64,000 nucleotides of DNA from Nesterenkonia sandarakina (GTDB taxonomy: Bacteria; Actinomycetota; Actinomycetes; Actinomycetales; Micrococcaceae): positions 39,099 through 103,098 of the forward strand of contig NZ_JACCFQ010000002.1 of NCBI RefSeq assembly GCF_013410215.1, given 5' to 3'. This document shows positions 41,918-49,301 of this stretch, one piece after another (within the stretch, counting starts at the first letter, position 1; the number at the start of each line of letters is the position of its first letter). Below the pieces are notes generated by a model, which saw only the letters and a list, made by a program, of their open reading frames with translations, ran no database searches and had not been told where the DNA came from. Both the position numbers and the translations under genes were made by a program.

Positions 41918-42216
41918 GCACACTCGATCCGGTCATCCACACTCCCGCGCGGCTGCAGATCGCAGCGACACTAGCCCAACTACCCGTCGGAGACTCACTG
42001 GCGTTCACCCGGTTGCAGAAGGAACTCTCTATGACCGCCGGCAACCTCTCCACTCACATCCACAAGTTAGAGAACGCTCGATACGTCGAGGTCACTAAAA
42101 CATATGAGGGCCGCTCCCCCGTCACTTATCTAGCATTGAGTACCTCTGGTAGGGGTGCGCTAGAGACCTACACGCGCCAGATGCGCGAGATTCTCACGAA
42201 AGGCTCTCCCGAATAA
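41914..42216 (+). CDS. winged-helix regulator (HTH_27 type)
   Basis: The start is the ATG at 41914 inside the upstream stop; 100 residues. It reads VIHTPARLQIAATLAQLP, LAFTRLQKELSMTAGNLSTHIHKLENARYVEVTKTY and TYLALSTSGRGALETYTRQM, a single winged helix like the 32621 protein (both have L-x-L-T/S-x-x-G-R). It probably represses its own operon at CAAAGTACTTTG. A terminator follows at 42270-42292. Confidence 0.88.
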   Translation: MSTLDPVIHTPARLQIAATLAQLPVGDSLAFTRLQKELSMTAGNLSTHIHKLENARYVEVTKTYEGRSPVTYLALSTSGRGALETYTRQMREILTKGSPE

Positions 42217-42269
42217 CTCCGCGTCGACACTCCACGCATGTCTCGGAAACCTAATGGTTGCTGAGACAG

Positions 42270-42292
42270 CCTGAGGACGCTTCGCCCTCAGG
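42270..42292 (+). terminator. hairpin after winged-helix gene
   Basis: CCTGAGG (42270-42276) pairs with CCTCAGG (42286-42292) with inner CG pairs. No long T run follows. Confidence 0.5.
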
Positions 42293-42427
42293 GTTCAACG
42301 ACGACTACCCCGTATGTCGCCAGTCTGTCCGGCGCACACTGGGGCGTGGTGACGATCAGCTGCGACTGGATGGAAACCGGGGACTTGAATCCCACTGTGG
42401 AGCTGGCTAGGTGGCTAAGGTGGCCGG

Positions 42428-42901
42428 ATGTACGTTCGGTTTGAGTCCCCCACCGCGAACAGGCACGGCACCCGACTAGGCGTCTTCGTCCTGATGAACG
42501 GCCTGGCCCACGAGGGGAGACTCTCACCCACACAACATCAACAGTGGCGAACGACGAACGACTGGTTCAACGCGGCTTACCCGAACCCCAGCCATCTTGA
42601 CCCCACCATCTATGACCGTGCCATCAATCCTGGTGCGGTCGCTTGGTTCAAGGAAGAGGCCACACACCTCATGGACCGAGTCCCCGCCTATCTGGCTATC
42701 CTCGCGTCACACGGCGTCGCGTGCGTGCGCCGAACGACCACCGACCCTGGTCGGATCGTCTACGAAGATGAGTCACAGGTCATTGCCATCCCACACCAAG
42801 AGCCACCAATGCGTGACGAAGTTCTCGAATTGCGCCAACTGCGGCAAAGCGCGACGTCGACCCGACCTGTCGTGCGTCAATCGGACCGTGGTGGTGACTA
42901 G
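42428..42901 (+). CDS. conserved actinobacterial protein of unknown function
   Basis: This 157-residue soluble protein contains YVRFESPTANRHGTRLGVFVLMNGLA, WRTTNDWFNAAYPNPS, DRAINPGAVAWFKEEATHLMDRVPAYLAIL and DPGRIVYEDESQVIAIP. I recall similar proteins in many actinobacteria, always unnamed. The final 30 residues are polar. No operon partner is visible; Lsr2 follows after 200 bp. Confidence 0.75.
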   Translation: MYVRFESPTANRHGTRLGVFVLMNGLAHEGRLSPTQHQQWRTTNDWFNAAYPNPSHLDPTIYDRAINPGAVAWFKEEATHLMDRVPAYLAILASHGVACVRRTTTDPGRIVYEDESQVIAIPHQEPPMRDEVLELRQLRQSATSTRPVVRQSDRGGD

Positions 42902-43015
42902 ACGATCGTCATCTCATTGCATTTCTGAACCATATTTTTAGCTGGCAGTTTGCTGACCATTCGCCAGGTCAGGGTGGATTGTGATTCCTTAAGTACTTGA
43001 GATTAGATAGATCAT

Positions 43016-43037
43016 CTGCGGGACCGTTCCCCCGCAG
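43016..43037 (+). terminator. hairpin upstream of lsr2
   Basis: CTGCGGG (43016-43022) pairs with CCCGCAG (43031-43037). It lies between the 42428 gene and lsr2 and could end the former or sit in the lsr2 leader. An imperfect palindrome CTTAAGTACTTGAG lies about 20 bp upstream. Confidence 0.4.
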
Positions 43038-43100
43038 TATGAGATCCGATGGACAAGGTCTAAGACCGTCGTCCTCGGCGAGACAGTGAGGTGGTTTGAG

Positions 43101-43403
43101 ATGGCGCAGAAGGTAGAAGTGGTTTTGGTGGATGATCTCGATGGCAGCGAAGCTAAAGAGACCGTCACGTTTGGACTCGACGCTCGGTTCTACGAGATCG
43201 ATCTCAGCGATGACCACGCCAAAGAGCTGCGGGAAACGCTGAAGAAGTACATTCGCAAAGGCCGCGCGATCGCCCCGCCATCCCCGCAGAATGAGGCACG
43301 TCAGATCCGTGAGTGGGCGGTGAAGAACGGCCACCAGGTCTCCTCACGGGGTCGGCTGCACCGCGACATCGTCGAGGCCTACCGCAACGCGAAGAAACGA
43401 TAA
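43101..43403 (+). CDS. lsr2: Lsr2-family nucleoid-associated silencer
   Basis: The start is the ATG at 43101 (GAGG upstream; an in-frame GTG at 43086 is less likely); 100 residues. The N-terminal oligomerisation domain is MAQKVEVVLVDDLDGSEAKE, then VTFGLDARFYEIDLSDDHA. A flexible linker follows. The C-terminal DNA-binding domain is ARQIREWAVKNGHQVSSRGRL, with the R-G-R AT-hook-like element. Lsr2 is the actinobacterial H-NS analogue that silences AT-rich foreign DNA. Its place at the edge of a plasmid-type backbone suggests a stealth function. Confidence 0.93.
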   Translation: MAQKVEVVLVDDLDGSEAKETVTFGLDARFYEIDLSDDHAKELRETLKKYIRKGRAIAPPSPQNEARQIREWAVKNGHQVSSRGRLHRDIVEAYRNAKKR

Positions 43404-43430
43404 CCACCCACCAGCACAAGCCGGTGACGC

Positions 43431-43475
43431 ACGTGGGGTCTGACAGGAGCTTTCAGCTCCTGCCAGACCCCACGT
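43431..43475 (+). terminator. strong intrinsic terminator after lsr2
   Basis: ACGTGGGGTCTG (43431-43442) pairs with CAGACCCCACGT (43464-43475), and the inner CAGGAGCT/AGCTCCTG also pairs, giving a stem of about 20 bp with a 3-nt loop. CGTTTT follows directly. Confidence 0.88.
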
Positions 43476-43543
43476 CGTTTTACCCCTTAGCTGCTCCCCC
43501 ACACTCCGACACGGGCGCTGCGGTGACGCACTGACGGTGGAGG

Positions 43544-44230
43544 CTAGAAGACGCGGAGCTTATAGAGCTCCGCGATAGACACCAGCTCGGACGCTGTGGG
43601 GTCGATGGGGCTGGTTTTCGTTTCCCGGAACTCTGCCCCGGCGAATACCGCCCAGCATTCGAACCGGGTATCTACGCGGGAGAGATACCGCAGACCCCCA
43701 TAGATGGGGTGACCCGCTGCGTCTCGTTGGTCGAAGGCCCACGAGGCAATCGCGCGGGTGAGCAGTCGGTTGCGTCCGCGGACGCTGGCCACATCAATGA
43801 CTCCCTCTCCCAGGTCAACAAGTTCTGTGGCCAGCGCGGTGGTGAGCACCTCATGGGTGTGCGGGCTTTCCACATCCAGGAAGGGCAGCGGGTCTCTCAA
43901 GATTGCTTCTGCGATGGTGCGCTTATCTCGCCCATCACGAGGTACTCCCCCGACCATCATGAAATGCGGATCTTGTTCTGCCACGTGCTTCCTGATGGCG
44001 GGGGATGGACGGAACCGGGCCAGAGTCTCCGCGTAAGCGCCTTCCAAGGAGCTCGCGAAATAAAGCACACCATGGCCGGGGACATCGAAGCGGTTCCCGG
44101 CGTGTTTGCGTGGGCTGTCTTCGGCGGAGATCTCAGACCAGTAGAAGGGGTTCTCCGCTCGAGCGACGCGAAAGAGCCGCTTGTCGTGAAGATCCGTGAT
44201 GGCAGGCGGTTCCAGGGGATCAGGCAGCAT
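43544..44230 (-). CDS. RES-domain toxin
   Basis: The start is the ATG at 44230, 11 nt inside the antitoxin gene; 228 residues. RES hallmarks: LFRVARAENPFYW with Arg21, a GHGVLYFASSLEGAYAETLARFR block with Glu68, and GGLRYLSRVDTRFECWAVF near the C-terminus. Characterised RES toxins (MbcT type) degrade NAD+ and stop growth until neutralised by a MbcA/Xre antitoxin. The antitoxin is encoded directly upstream in the same operon. The module may stabilise the plasmid-type backbone. Confidence 0.9.
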   Translation of the reverse strand: MLPDPLEPPAITDLHDKRLFRVARAENPFYWSEISAEDSPRKHAGNRFDVPGHGVLYFASSLEGAYAETLARFRPSPAIRKHVAEQDPHFMMVGGVPRDGRDKRTIAEAILRDPLPFLDVESPHTHEVLTTALATELVDLGEGVIDVASVRGRNRLLTRAIASWAFDQRDAAGHPIYGGLRYLSRVDTRFECWAVFAGAEFRETKTSPIDPTASELVSIAELYKLRVF

Positions 44231-44582
44231 TGAGATACGCGCGTGCTGCGGCCATGACGTCCCGGGCCGAGCCCTCGCGGATCGCTTCAGCCGGGGAGGC
44301 ATCATCGAGCTGGGGGTTCATCCCCATGAACCAGGCCCGGATCGTGGCCGGCTCTTCCTTGTGCCGCAAGAACGTGAACACGGTATCGAGGTCGCGGACC
44401 CTCTTCTCTGAGTCATACCGGATGCCGTGACCGCCAGCCCACCGCTGCAAAGACCGGGGCTCGACGTCCATGATGAAGGACAGCAACGAGGACCCGAAGA
44501 CATCTGTTAGTTCTTGGACGATCTCTGAGATGTCCCTGACTGGGAACTCTGCTGCTGAGTGCGTACGCATGGTCTCACTCAT
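44220..44582 (-). CDS. MbcA/ParS/Xre-type antitoxin (DUF2384-like)
   Basis: The start is the ATG at 44582, with AGGAGG upstream; 120 residues. An Xre-like N-terminal helix bundle (IVQELTDVFGSSLLSFIMDVEPRSLQRWAGG) leads to the MbcA C-terminal part (VFTFLRHKEEPATIRAWFMGMNPQLDDASPAEAIREG, then DVMAAARAYLNAA). These proteins plug the RES toxin's active site and repress their own promoter. A 23-bp near-perfect dyad at 44604-44626 is the likely operator. Confidence 0.9.
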   Translation of the reverse strand: MSETMRTHSAAEFPVRDISEIVQELTDVFGSSLLSFIMDVEPRSLQRWAGGHGIRYDSEKRVRDLDTVFTFLRHKEEPATIRAWFMGMNPQLDDASPAEAIREGSARDVMAAARAYLNAA

Positions 44583-44603
44583 CGTGGCCACCTCCTACAG
44601 GTC

Positions 44604-44626
44604 TAGTGCAACCTATTGTCGCACTA
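44604..44626. promoter_or_regulatory. operator of RES/Xre module
   Basis: TAGTGCAAC and GTCGCACTA are inverted repeats (one mismatch) separated by 5 bp, 22 bp ahead of the antitoxin start. Autoregulation by the antitoxin or toxin-antitoxin complex is typical. Confidence 0.6.
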
Positions 44627-44666
44627 ACGTCGCTGCTTTGTCTCTACTATCCGAGGTGAAGAAATA

Positions 44667-44702
44667 GCAGGCCTAAATACCGGTTCCGGTATTTAGGCCT
44701 GC
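44667..44702. repeat. perfect 17-bp-arm palindrome at end of parB
   Basis: GCAGGCCTAAATACCGG and its exact reverse complement CCGGTATTTAGGCCTGC flank a TT. The palindrome spans the parB stop codon. Its core CCGGTATT is the unit repeated in the region upstream of parA. It may terminate the par operon and also bind the partition protein. Confidence 0.75.
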
Positions 44703-44923
44703 TTCGCGTGCCAAGCTTCAAGCGCTTCGATGAGAATCGAAACCTGGGTCCGGTCTGATTCTGCGGCAGCAAGCTTGAGACGACGGTGCACAGAGACCGG
44801 CAGGTCGTATGACGTTCGCTTCGTCTGCTCAGCACTCCCCTGCGTCTGCACAAAGGTCGGCTTCGGCTCCGAAGCCTGCTGCTGCGCCCGCCTGTTGGCC
44901 AGCTTTGATTTCATGTCACTCAC
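44693..44923 (-). CDS. parB: ribbon-helix-helix partition protein (ParB-like, small)
   Basis: The start is GTG 44923 with AAGGAG 7 nt upstream, overlapping the parA stop; 76 residues. A basic N-terminus ([13 protein letters not shown]) leads to an RHH fold: [38 protein letters not shown]. This is the usual companion of small type Ib ParA ATPases, binding centromere repeats through the beta-ribbon. The gene symbol is by role, not homology to classical ParB. Confidence 0.82.
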   Translation of the reverse strand: MSDMKSKLANRRAQQQASEPKPTFVQTQGSAEQTKRTSYDLPVSVHRRLKLAAAESDRTQVSILIEALEAWHAKQA

Positions 44924-45503
44924 CGGCAATCTCCTTCAGTTCCTTGTACACGGTCTCGTATCCGTAGAGCTTGTGTGGGCGGGAATAGGTGTTCTGCGAG
45001 ATCGCAGTTCGTCGCCGAATTTCTGTGCTGAACTTCGGTGGGGCGGCATCATCCGCAAGGACATCGCGAGTAGTCAAGGTGAGCTTCTCTCGGTTATCGA
45101 CAGCCCCCAAGAGCAGGGCAGCATCTTTTCCGTGAGCCAACCCATCGAGAGTTGCATATGCGCGATCAAGCCCCATGGGTTCTGGCATGACAGGAACGAT
45201 GACAAAGTCAGCGAAGTCGACCGCGGCCTGCATAACTTCTGCTTGACCCGGTGGAGTGTCAACGAAGACCCATGCAGTGCTTGTCTCTTTGCGGCGAAGC
45301 TTTGGCAGCGACACCGAGTGGACTTCGAACTCCAACGGCTCTCCTTCATCCTGTGCGCGAGAGGCCCATTCGGTAGCCGACCCTTGGATATCTGCGTCCC
45401 ATAACTCGACATGCCTGCCATCGCGCGCTGCAGCGGTAGCGAGGTAGATGGCAGTCGTGGTCTTCCCTACCCCGCCCTTACTGTTCACAATCGCAATGCG
45501 CAT
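44916..45503 (-). CDS. parA: ParA-type partition ATPase (type Ib)
   Basis: This 195-residue protein starts [22 protein letters not shown] with the deviant Walker [23 protein letters not shown] (A' motif) and [14 protein letters not shown] (Walker B) follow. It lacks the N-terminal HTH of larger ParA proteins, as in type Ib systems. ATP-driven binding of nucleoid DNA moves plasmid copies apart. The ribosome site is GGAAGAG. The repeat array upstream is the likely centromere and operator. Confidence 0.93.
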   Translation of the reverse strand: MRIAIVNSKGGVGKTTTAIYLATAAARDGRHVELWDADIQGSATEWASRAQDEGEPLEFEVHSVSLPKLRRKETSTAWVFVDTPPGQAEVMQAAVDFADFVIVPVMPEPMGLDRAYATLDGLAHGKDAALLLGAVDNREKLTLTTRDVLADDAAPPKFSTEIRRRTAISQNTYSRPHKLYGYETVYKELKEIAGE

Positions 45504-45520
45504 CTAGCTCTTCCCTGTCG

Positions 45521-45841
45521 CGGTACTTCGGTACTGCCAGTATTACCGGGATACCGGGATACCGCCGCAACGACACACCAATGATCGCCATACCAGGATG
45601 CCGGTCTGGCTAACCAACCCGCTCTCGTTATTACGGTACCCCGGCATTACCTTATAAGCGATTTTCTTTATACGCATAATTACCGCTCCCGGTATTTAGG
45701 CACTACAGCATTGAGTGGTGGCGCGGGCAAGACGCCGCTAGTCGATTATCGACCGTAATACCGTTCCCGGTATTCCGGTATACACTTATATCGGTACTAC
45801 AACCTTCCTGTTTATACCGCGTCCGGTATTTTGGTATTACG
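45521..45841. repeat. candidate partition centromere: repeated GGTAT/ATACC motifs
   Basis: At least ten copies of CGGTAT(T), GGTAC or their complements occur in 320 bp, several in tandem or as dyads. Examples are CGGTACTTCGGTACT (45521-), ACCGGGATACCGGGATACCG (about 45545-45564), CCGGTATTTAGG (about 45689), CGGTATTCCGGTATAC (about 45768) and CCGGTATTTTGGTATTACG (about 45823). The array lies between divergent parA and umuD. It has the look of RHH-protein binding sites; it is not CRISPR because spacing and units vary. Confidence 0.72.
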
Positions 45842-45858
45842 TTAGGCGCATATTGCTA

Positions 45859-45874
45859 TCGAATGTATGTTCGA
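45859..45874. promoter_or_regulatory. LexA (SOS) box upstream of umuD
   Basis: TCGAATGTATGTTCGA differs by one base from the actinobacterial/Gram-positive consensus TCGAAC-N4-GTTCGA. It lies 17 bp ahead of the umuD start, over its promoter. It implies SOS induction of the umuDC operon. Confidence 0.85.
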
Positions 45875-45891
45875 TAGATACTGAGGCTCCC

Positions 45892-46320
45892 ATGCGTATC
45901 GACCAGATCCAGAGTCTCGATGAGGCCGACCTGACCCAAGGGCTGCACCAGGCCCCGGGGTCCGTCGCGGCGGGCTTCCCGTCTCCGGCCCAGGACTACC
46001 AAACTGCGCCGATCAACCTCACCGAGCACTTGATCCGGGATCTCAACAGCACCTTTCTCGTCCGAGTGGCAGGCGACTCGATGGAGGGCGCCGGGATCAG
46101 CCATGGGGATGAACTGATCGTGGACCGCTCACGCACAGCGCGGGACATGTCCGTGGTGGTCGCTATCCTCGACGGCGAAATGACCGTGAAGCGGCTGAGG
46201 CTGATCAACGGGGGAGTGGTGCTCCAAGCGGAGAACCCTTCCTATCCCTCGATTCACGTCCAGGGGCTCTCTGAACTCGATATCTGGGGAGTGGTCATCA
46301 AGTGCATCCACAACCTCTAG
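45892..46320 (+). CDS. umuD: UmuD-like SOS mutagenesis protein
   Basis: The start is the ATG at 45892, with GAGG 5 nt upstream and just behind the LexA box; 142 residues. The self-cleavage site is Ala27-Gly28 ([13 protein letters not shown]). The catalytic pair is Ser63 ([11 protein letters not shown]) and Lys100 (EMTVKRL). LexA/UmuD peptidase fold, S24 family. RecA-stimulated cleavage would give UmuD', which pairs with UmuC to form a translesion polymerase. The first gene of the operon overlaps umuC. Confidence 0.93.
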   Translation: MRIDQIQSLDEADLTQGLHQAPGSVAAGFPSPAQDYQTAPINLTEHLIRDLNSTFLVRVAGDSMEGAGISHGDELIVDRSRTARDMSVVVAILDGEMTVKRLRLINGGVVLQAENPSYPSIHVQGLSELDIWGVVIKCIHNL

Positions 46321-47624
46321 ACACCGCCTCGATGCCCGCCGGGTCGGAGGCGCGGGAGTACATCGCTCTGATCGATGTGAACTCGTTCTACGTCTCGGCC
46401 GAGCGGGTCTTTGATCCCACCCTGCGGGGTCGGCCGGTCATCGTGCTCTCGAACAATGACGGCTGCGTGATTGCTCTGAGTAAGGAAGCTAAGGCACTCG
46501 GGGTCACGATGGGCCAGCCCTGGTTCAAGCTCTCGGAGACGGCTGACCAGTTGGGCTTGGTCGCGAAGTCCTCGAACTATGAGTTGTACGGGCAAATGTC
46601 TGACCGATTCGTTGGGGTCCTGGGCGAGTGTGCCTCTCAGGTGCAGAAGTACTCCATCGATGAAGCGTTCGTAAAGCTCACCGGCACACCGACTGAGTTG
46701 CTGACCTGGGCGAAGATGGTCAAGGAGCGCGTGTGGAAGCATCTCGGACTCCCTGTCTGCGTGGGTGTCGGAGCCTCGAAGACGCTGGCGAAACTGAGTA
46801 ACCGTGCTGCCAAGAAGCTTGATCACCTGGGCGGGGTTTGTGTGTGGGAGGCCGTGCCAGAAGCGCACCGGGAACAGTTGCTTTCGAACCTTCCAGTCGA
46901 TGAGGTCTGGGGGATTGGTGGCCGGATGGCGAAGCGGCTCATCGGGCGGGGCATGTACTCGGTGAAGGATTTCCGGGATGCAGACCCGGTGATGCTGCGT
47001 GACCGCTTTAGCGTGGTGATTATGCGGCTGTGTTTGGAGCTGCGCGGCACACCGTGTCTTCCTTTTGAAGAGGAGACAGAGGTCAAGGGGCAGTTGATCG
47101 TCTCTCGGTCCTTCTCTGAGCCGGTCACCACGAAGGCTGAAATGGCCCAGGTGCTCAGTGTGTATGCGCAGCGGGCCTCGGAGCGGTTGCGGCGCAATCA
47201 CCGTGAAGCCCGCACCCTCACGGTGTGGGCCAAGACCAGTGCCTACAGCAGCGATGCCGGCAATGAACCCACCGTGACCGTACGCCTGGCCTCGGCCACG
47301 GCTGATCCGGTGACCCTGACTCGCGAGGTTAAAGCGCTCCTGCCGAAGCTCACGGAGGGCACCAGGTACGCCAAGGCCGGTATTGGGCTCACAGATCTTG
47401 AAGAGCCAGGCCAGGCCGCGACGTTTGATCTGTTCGCTGATGCTCACGAGGACCGCAATATCGCTCCGCTGATTGAGTCGATCAAGAGCAAGTGGAGTCA
47501 GCCCTCGATAGGGCTGGGCGCTGCGGGTCTCAAGGTCGGGCAAGCGTGGGAGATGAAGCGTGAGATGCGCAGCCCGAGGTACACCACCCAGTGGGATGAG
47601 CTGCCCATCGTGCACGCGAAATAG
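46302..47624 (+). CDS. umuC: UmuC-like Y-family DNA polymerase V subunit
   Basis: The start is GTG 46302, inside the end of umuD, with GGGGAG upstream; an ATG at 46332 lacks a ribosome site. 440 residues. The catalytic residues are visible: Asp25 ([13 protein letters not shown]) and Asp119-Glu120 ([11 protein letters not shown]). [21 protein letters not shown] and [15 protein letters not shown] (helix-hairpin-helix), the little-finger domain and a C-terminal UmuC tail ([14 protein letters not shown]) follow. It copies damaged DNA with errors. It is linked to umuD and a small third gene. Confidence 0.95.
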   Translation: MHPQPLDTASMPAGSEAREYIALIDVNSFYVSAERVFDPTLRGRPVIVLSNNDGCVIALSKEAKALGVTMGQPWFKLSETADQLGLVAKSSNYELYGQMSDRFVGVLGECASQVQKYSIDEAFVKLTGTPTELLTWAKMVKERVWKHLGLPVCVGVGASKTLAKLSNRAAKKLDHLGGVCVWEAVPEAHREQLLSNLPVDEVWGIGGRMAKRLIGRGMYSVKDFRDADPVMLRDRFSVVIMRLCLELRGTPCLPFEEETEVKGQLIVSRSFSEPVTTKAEMAQVLSVYAQRASERLRRNHREARTLTVWAKTSAYSSDAGNEPTVTVRLASATADPVTLTREVKALLPKLTEGTRYAKAGIGLTDLEEPGQAATFDLFADAHEDRNIAPLIESIKSKWSQPSIGLGAAGLKVGQAWEMKREMRSPRYTTQWDELPIVHAK

Positions 47625-47656
47625 GACACCGAGAACCAACAAGGACGTGGGAGCAG

Positions 47657-47935
47657 ATGACGGTGACGCAGATGGATCAGGATGCACCAGCACCAGGGGA
47701 GTACGCGGCGTTATTGGCCGTACTCAAGCGCATTGGACAGAGCCCTTTGCCGATTACGTTGTGGAGCCTGAGCAATGCAGGGCTCACAGCAGCCGAGTTG
47801 AAGACGGCTCTGCATGAATTGGCCACGCGGGGCTGTATCCGGGCGTCGTACCGGGCAGGGCTTCCCGATGCTGTGATGGAGGTGCACCCGGAGGCGGGGC
47901 GGTTAGCCGCTGCGTGGACCGCAGGATGGTCCTGA
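47657..47935 (+). CDS. small protein of umuDC operon
   Basis: 92 residues from ATG 47657, with GGGAG 5-6 nt upstream, 32 nt after umuC. The centre is a winged-helix-like pattern: LAVLKRIGQSPLPITLWSLSNAGLTAAELKTALHELATRGCI. It may regulate or assist the polymerase operon. Its 3' part is antisense to the extended C-terminus of RepA (convergent overlap of 259 bp). Both frames appear open, so at least one C-terminus may be fortuitous. Confidence 0.65.
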   Translation: MTVTQMDQDAPAPGEYAALLAVLKRIGQSPLPITLWSLSNAGLTAAELKTALHELATRGCIRASYRAGLPDAVMEVHPEAGRLAAAWTAGWS

Positions 47936-49164
47936 GCCTGTCGGGGGAGGGGAGTCGGGCCCGTGGGGAGAGATCTCGCAGGGAGGCCGACGCCGGCGCA
48001 ACCGGCGGAAGTGGGGTCGAGAGTGCCGGGGAGCTGGGGCCGGGGTCTGCGGACCACCTGATGCTCCACTGATGAGAATCGGCACTGATGCTGCACATGG
48101 CGGCGCAGCCACCGGTACACCGTGGCCGGTGAGGCGGCGAGTTTCTGGCCGATAGCGGCCACGGAGTGGCCCTGTGCGCGCATCTTTTGGGCCGTGCGGG
48201 CTTTGGTGTCCGTGCGGGGTTTGCGGGCCTTTGCGGACGCGCTTGGGCCAAGCGCGCGGGCGGCGCGCTGCGCGGCCGTGTTGGCCAGCCCTCCACGTCG
48301 GCCCATCTCTGAGAGCGCCTCACGCATCTGCGAGGGCATAGCCACGCCTGCGCGGTGGCCACGGGAGTTAGCCATGTATCGGGTAATGCTGCGGATGATC
48401 CCGCGCACCTCGCCCGCGCCCATTGGCTCGGGGGCGGCATCGTTGATCGCCCAGGCCACGGCCTCGAAATCCTCCCCGGCGTAGGCGGCATGGCGGGCGA
48501 GGTCGAACACGGTTTGGTTCCGGTTTCCGGTGTCGATCGCGGCCGCGATCGCACTGTGCGCCTGCTTGGTCGCGCTGCGGCCGGTGAACCGCTTCCCCTC
48601 GGGCCACAGGTCCGCCGTTTTGAGTCCCTGGTGGAGCTGCTTGAGCCCGTACACCGGGGGAGTGGCTGACGCGCGTAGCTCCGCGCGAGTGTAGGTGGGG
48701 TTGCGCACGCGCACCGGGGTCAACGGGTCTACCGCTTCGTCGCCGGCCAGCGCGGCGCGCAGTGCTGCGCCGATAGCGCGGGCGTAGGCGACGGGGCGCT
48801 CACGGGCAGTCGATCGCAGATCAACGGTGTCGATCATCCAGCCGGCTTGTGCGCCTTTGCGGGTCTCCACGATCCAAGAGGGACGGATCTCGGCCGGGAT
48901 CGTGTCGAAAATATCTAGGACGGCCTCGGGCCGGTCAACGTCGATCACCAAGACGGACCCGGCTGACCGTGAGGGCGTGTAGAACTCGAACTCAGCCAGG
49001 TCGGAGGCGCTGACCCGCACTGATGGTGCGGTTTTAGTCGGGGACGCGCGAGCCCAGGCGGTGGCCATGTTGCCGAGGAATGAGGCGCGGAAGGCAGCAC
49101 GAAACGCCGTGTTGTTGCGTGGTCTCTGGGGCGTTTGGGCGCGCGGTGCTACAGTAGGAAGCAC
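47677..49164 (-). CDS. repA: plasmid replication initiator, replicase/PriCT type
   Basis: 495 residues from GTG 49164, with GGGAGG 8 nt upstream. The replicase domain (about 50-190) includes SVLVIDVDRPEAVLDIF, PSWIVETRKGAQAGWMID and VDPLTPVRVRNPTY. A PriCT-like helical domain follows (about 220-290, NRNQTVFDLARHAAYAGEDFEAVAWAIN), then a C-terminal HTH (about 340-372, GHSVAAIGQKLAASPATVYRWLRRHV). Such Rep proteins prime replication at the origin, usually close to their gene. The last 120 residues are low complexity and overlap the umuDC-operon gene, so the real functional end may be near residue 375. Confidence 0.82.
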   Translation of the reverse strand: MLPTVAPRAQTPQRPRNNTAFRAAFRASFLGNMATAWARASPTKTAPSVRVSASDLAEFEFYTPSRSAGSVLVIDVDRPEAVLDIFDTIPAEIRPSWIVETRKGAQAGWMIDTVDLRSTARERPVAYARAIGAALRAALAGDEAVDPLTPVRVRNPTYTRAELRASATPPVYGLKQLHQGLKTADLWPEGKRFTGRSATKQAHSAIAAAIDTGNRNQTVFDLARHAAYAGEDFEAVAWAINDAAPEPMGAGEVRGIIRSITRYMANSRGHRAGVAMPSQMREALSEMGRRGGLANTAAQRAARALGPSASAKARKPRTDTKARTAQKMRAQGHSVAAIGQKLAASPATVYRWLRRHVQHQCRFSSVEHQVVRRPRPQLPGTLDPTSAGCAGVGLPARSLPTGPTPLPRQAQDHPAVHAAANRPASGCTSITASGSPARYDARIQPRVANSCRAVFNSAAVSPALLRLHNVIGKGLCPMRLSTANNAAYSPGAGAS

Positions 49165-49219
49165 AAAAGGTGCCTCCCATGCACGGGAGTCATCGGTTCG
49201 ATCTCCTCAGGGGATTGGA

Positions 49220-49258
49220 TTCAGAACCGTCCGGTCGGCAAACTAGAGCGGTTCTGAA
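49220..49258. promoter_or_regulatory. inverted repeat upstream of repA
   Basis: TTCAGAACCG (49220-49229) and CGGTTCTGAA (49249-49258) are perfect 10-bp inverted repeats with a 19-bp loop, between the repA start and the terminator at 49269. They could be an operator, an antisense-RNA type control element or part of the origin. Confidence 0.5.
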
Positions 49259-49268
49259 AAGTCTTGGG

Positions 49269-49296
49269 GAAGCGCTCACCATTAGGTGGGCGCTTC
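49269..49296 (-). terminator. terminator between RHH gene and repA
   Basis: GAAGCGCTCACC and GGTGGGCGCTTC pair with one G-T, around ATTA. It sits just beyond the stop of the 49302-49505 gene on the minus strand. It is T-rich on both sides, so it may work in both directions. Confidence 0.7.
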
Positions 49297-49301
49297 TTCG
49301 T

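Noticed and set aside
42374..42400. T-arm-like sequence (minus strand GGGATTCAAGTCCC) as part of a tRNA
   Set aside because: No matching acceptor, D-arm or anticodon stem can be folded around it. It may be a chance dyad or an attachment-site relic at most.
42969..43334. Minus-strand frame antisense to lsr2
   Set aside because: Lsr2 on the plus strand is a clear family member with its own terminator.
45521..45841. Repeat array considered as CRISPR
   Set aside because: Units are short (7-12 bp), in both orientations and irregularly spaced, with no spacers of even length and no cas genes. It fits a partition centromere better.
46317..47693. Long minus-strand frame antisense to umuC
   Set aside because: UmuC on the plus strand has all catalytic motifs. 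The antisense product is rich in Arg, His and Pro with no fold pattern.
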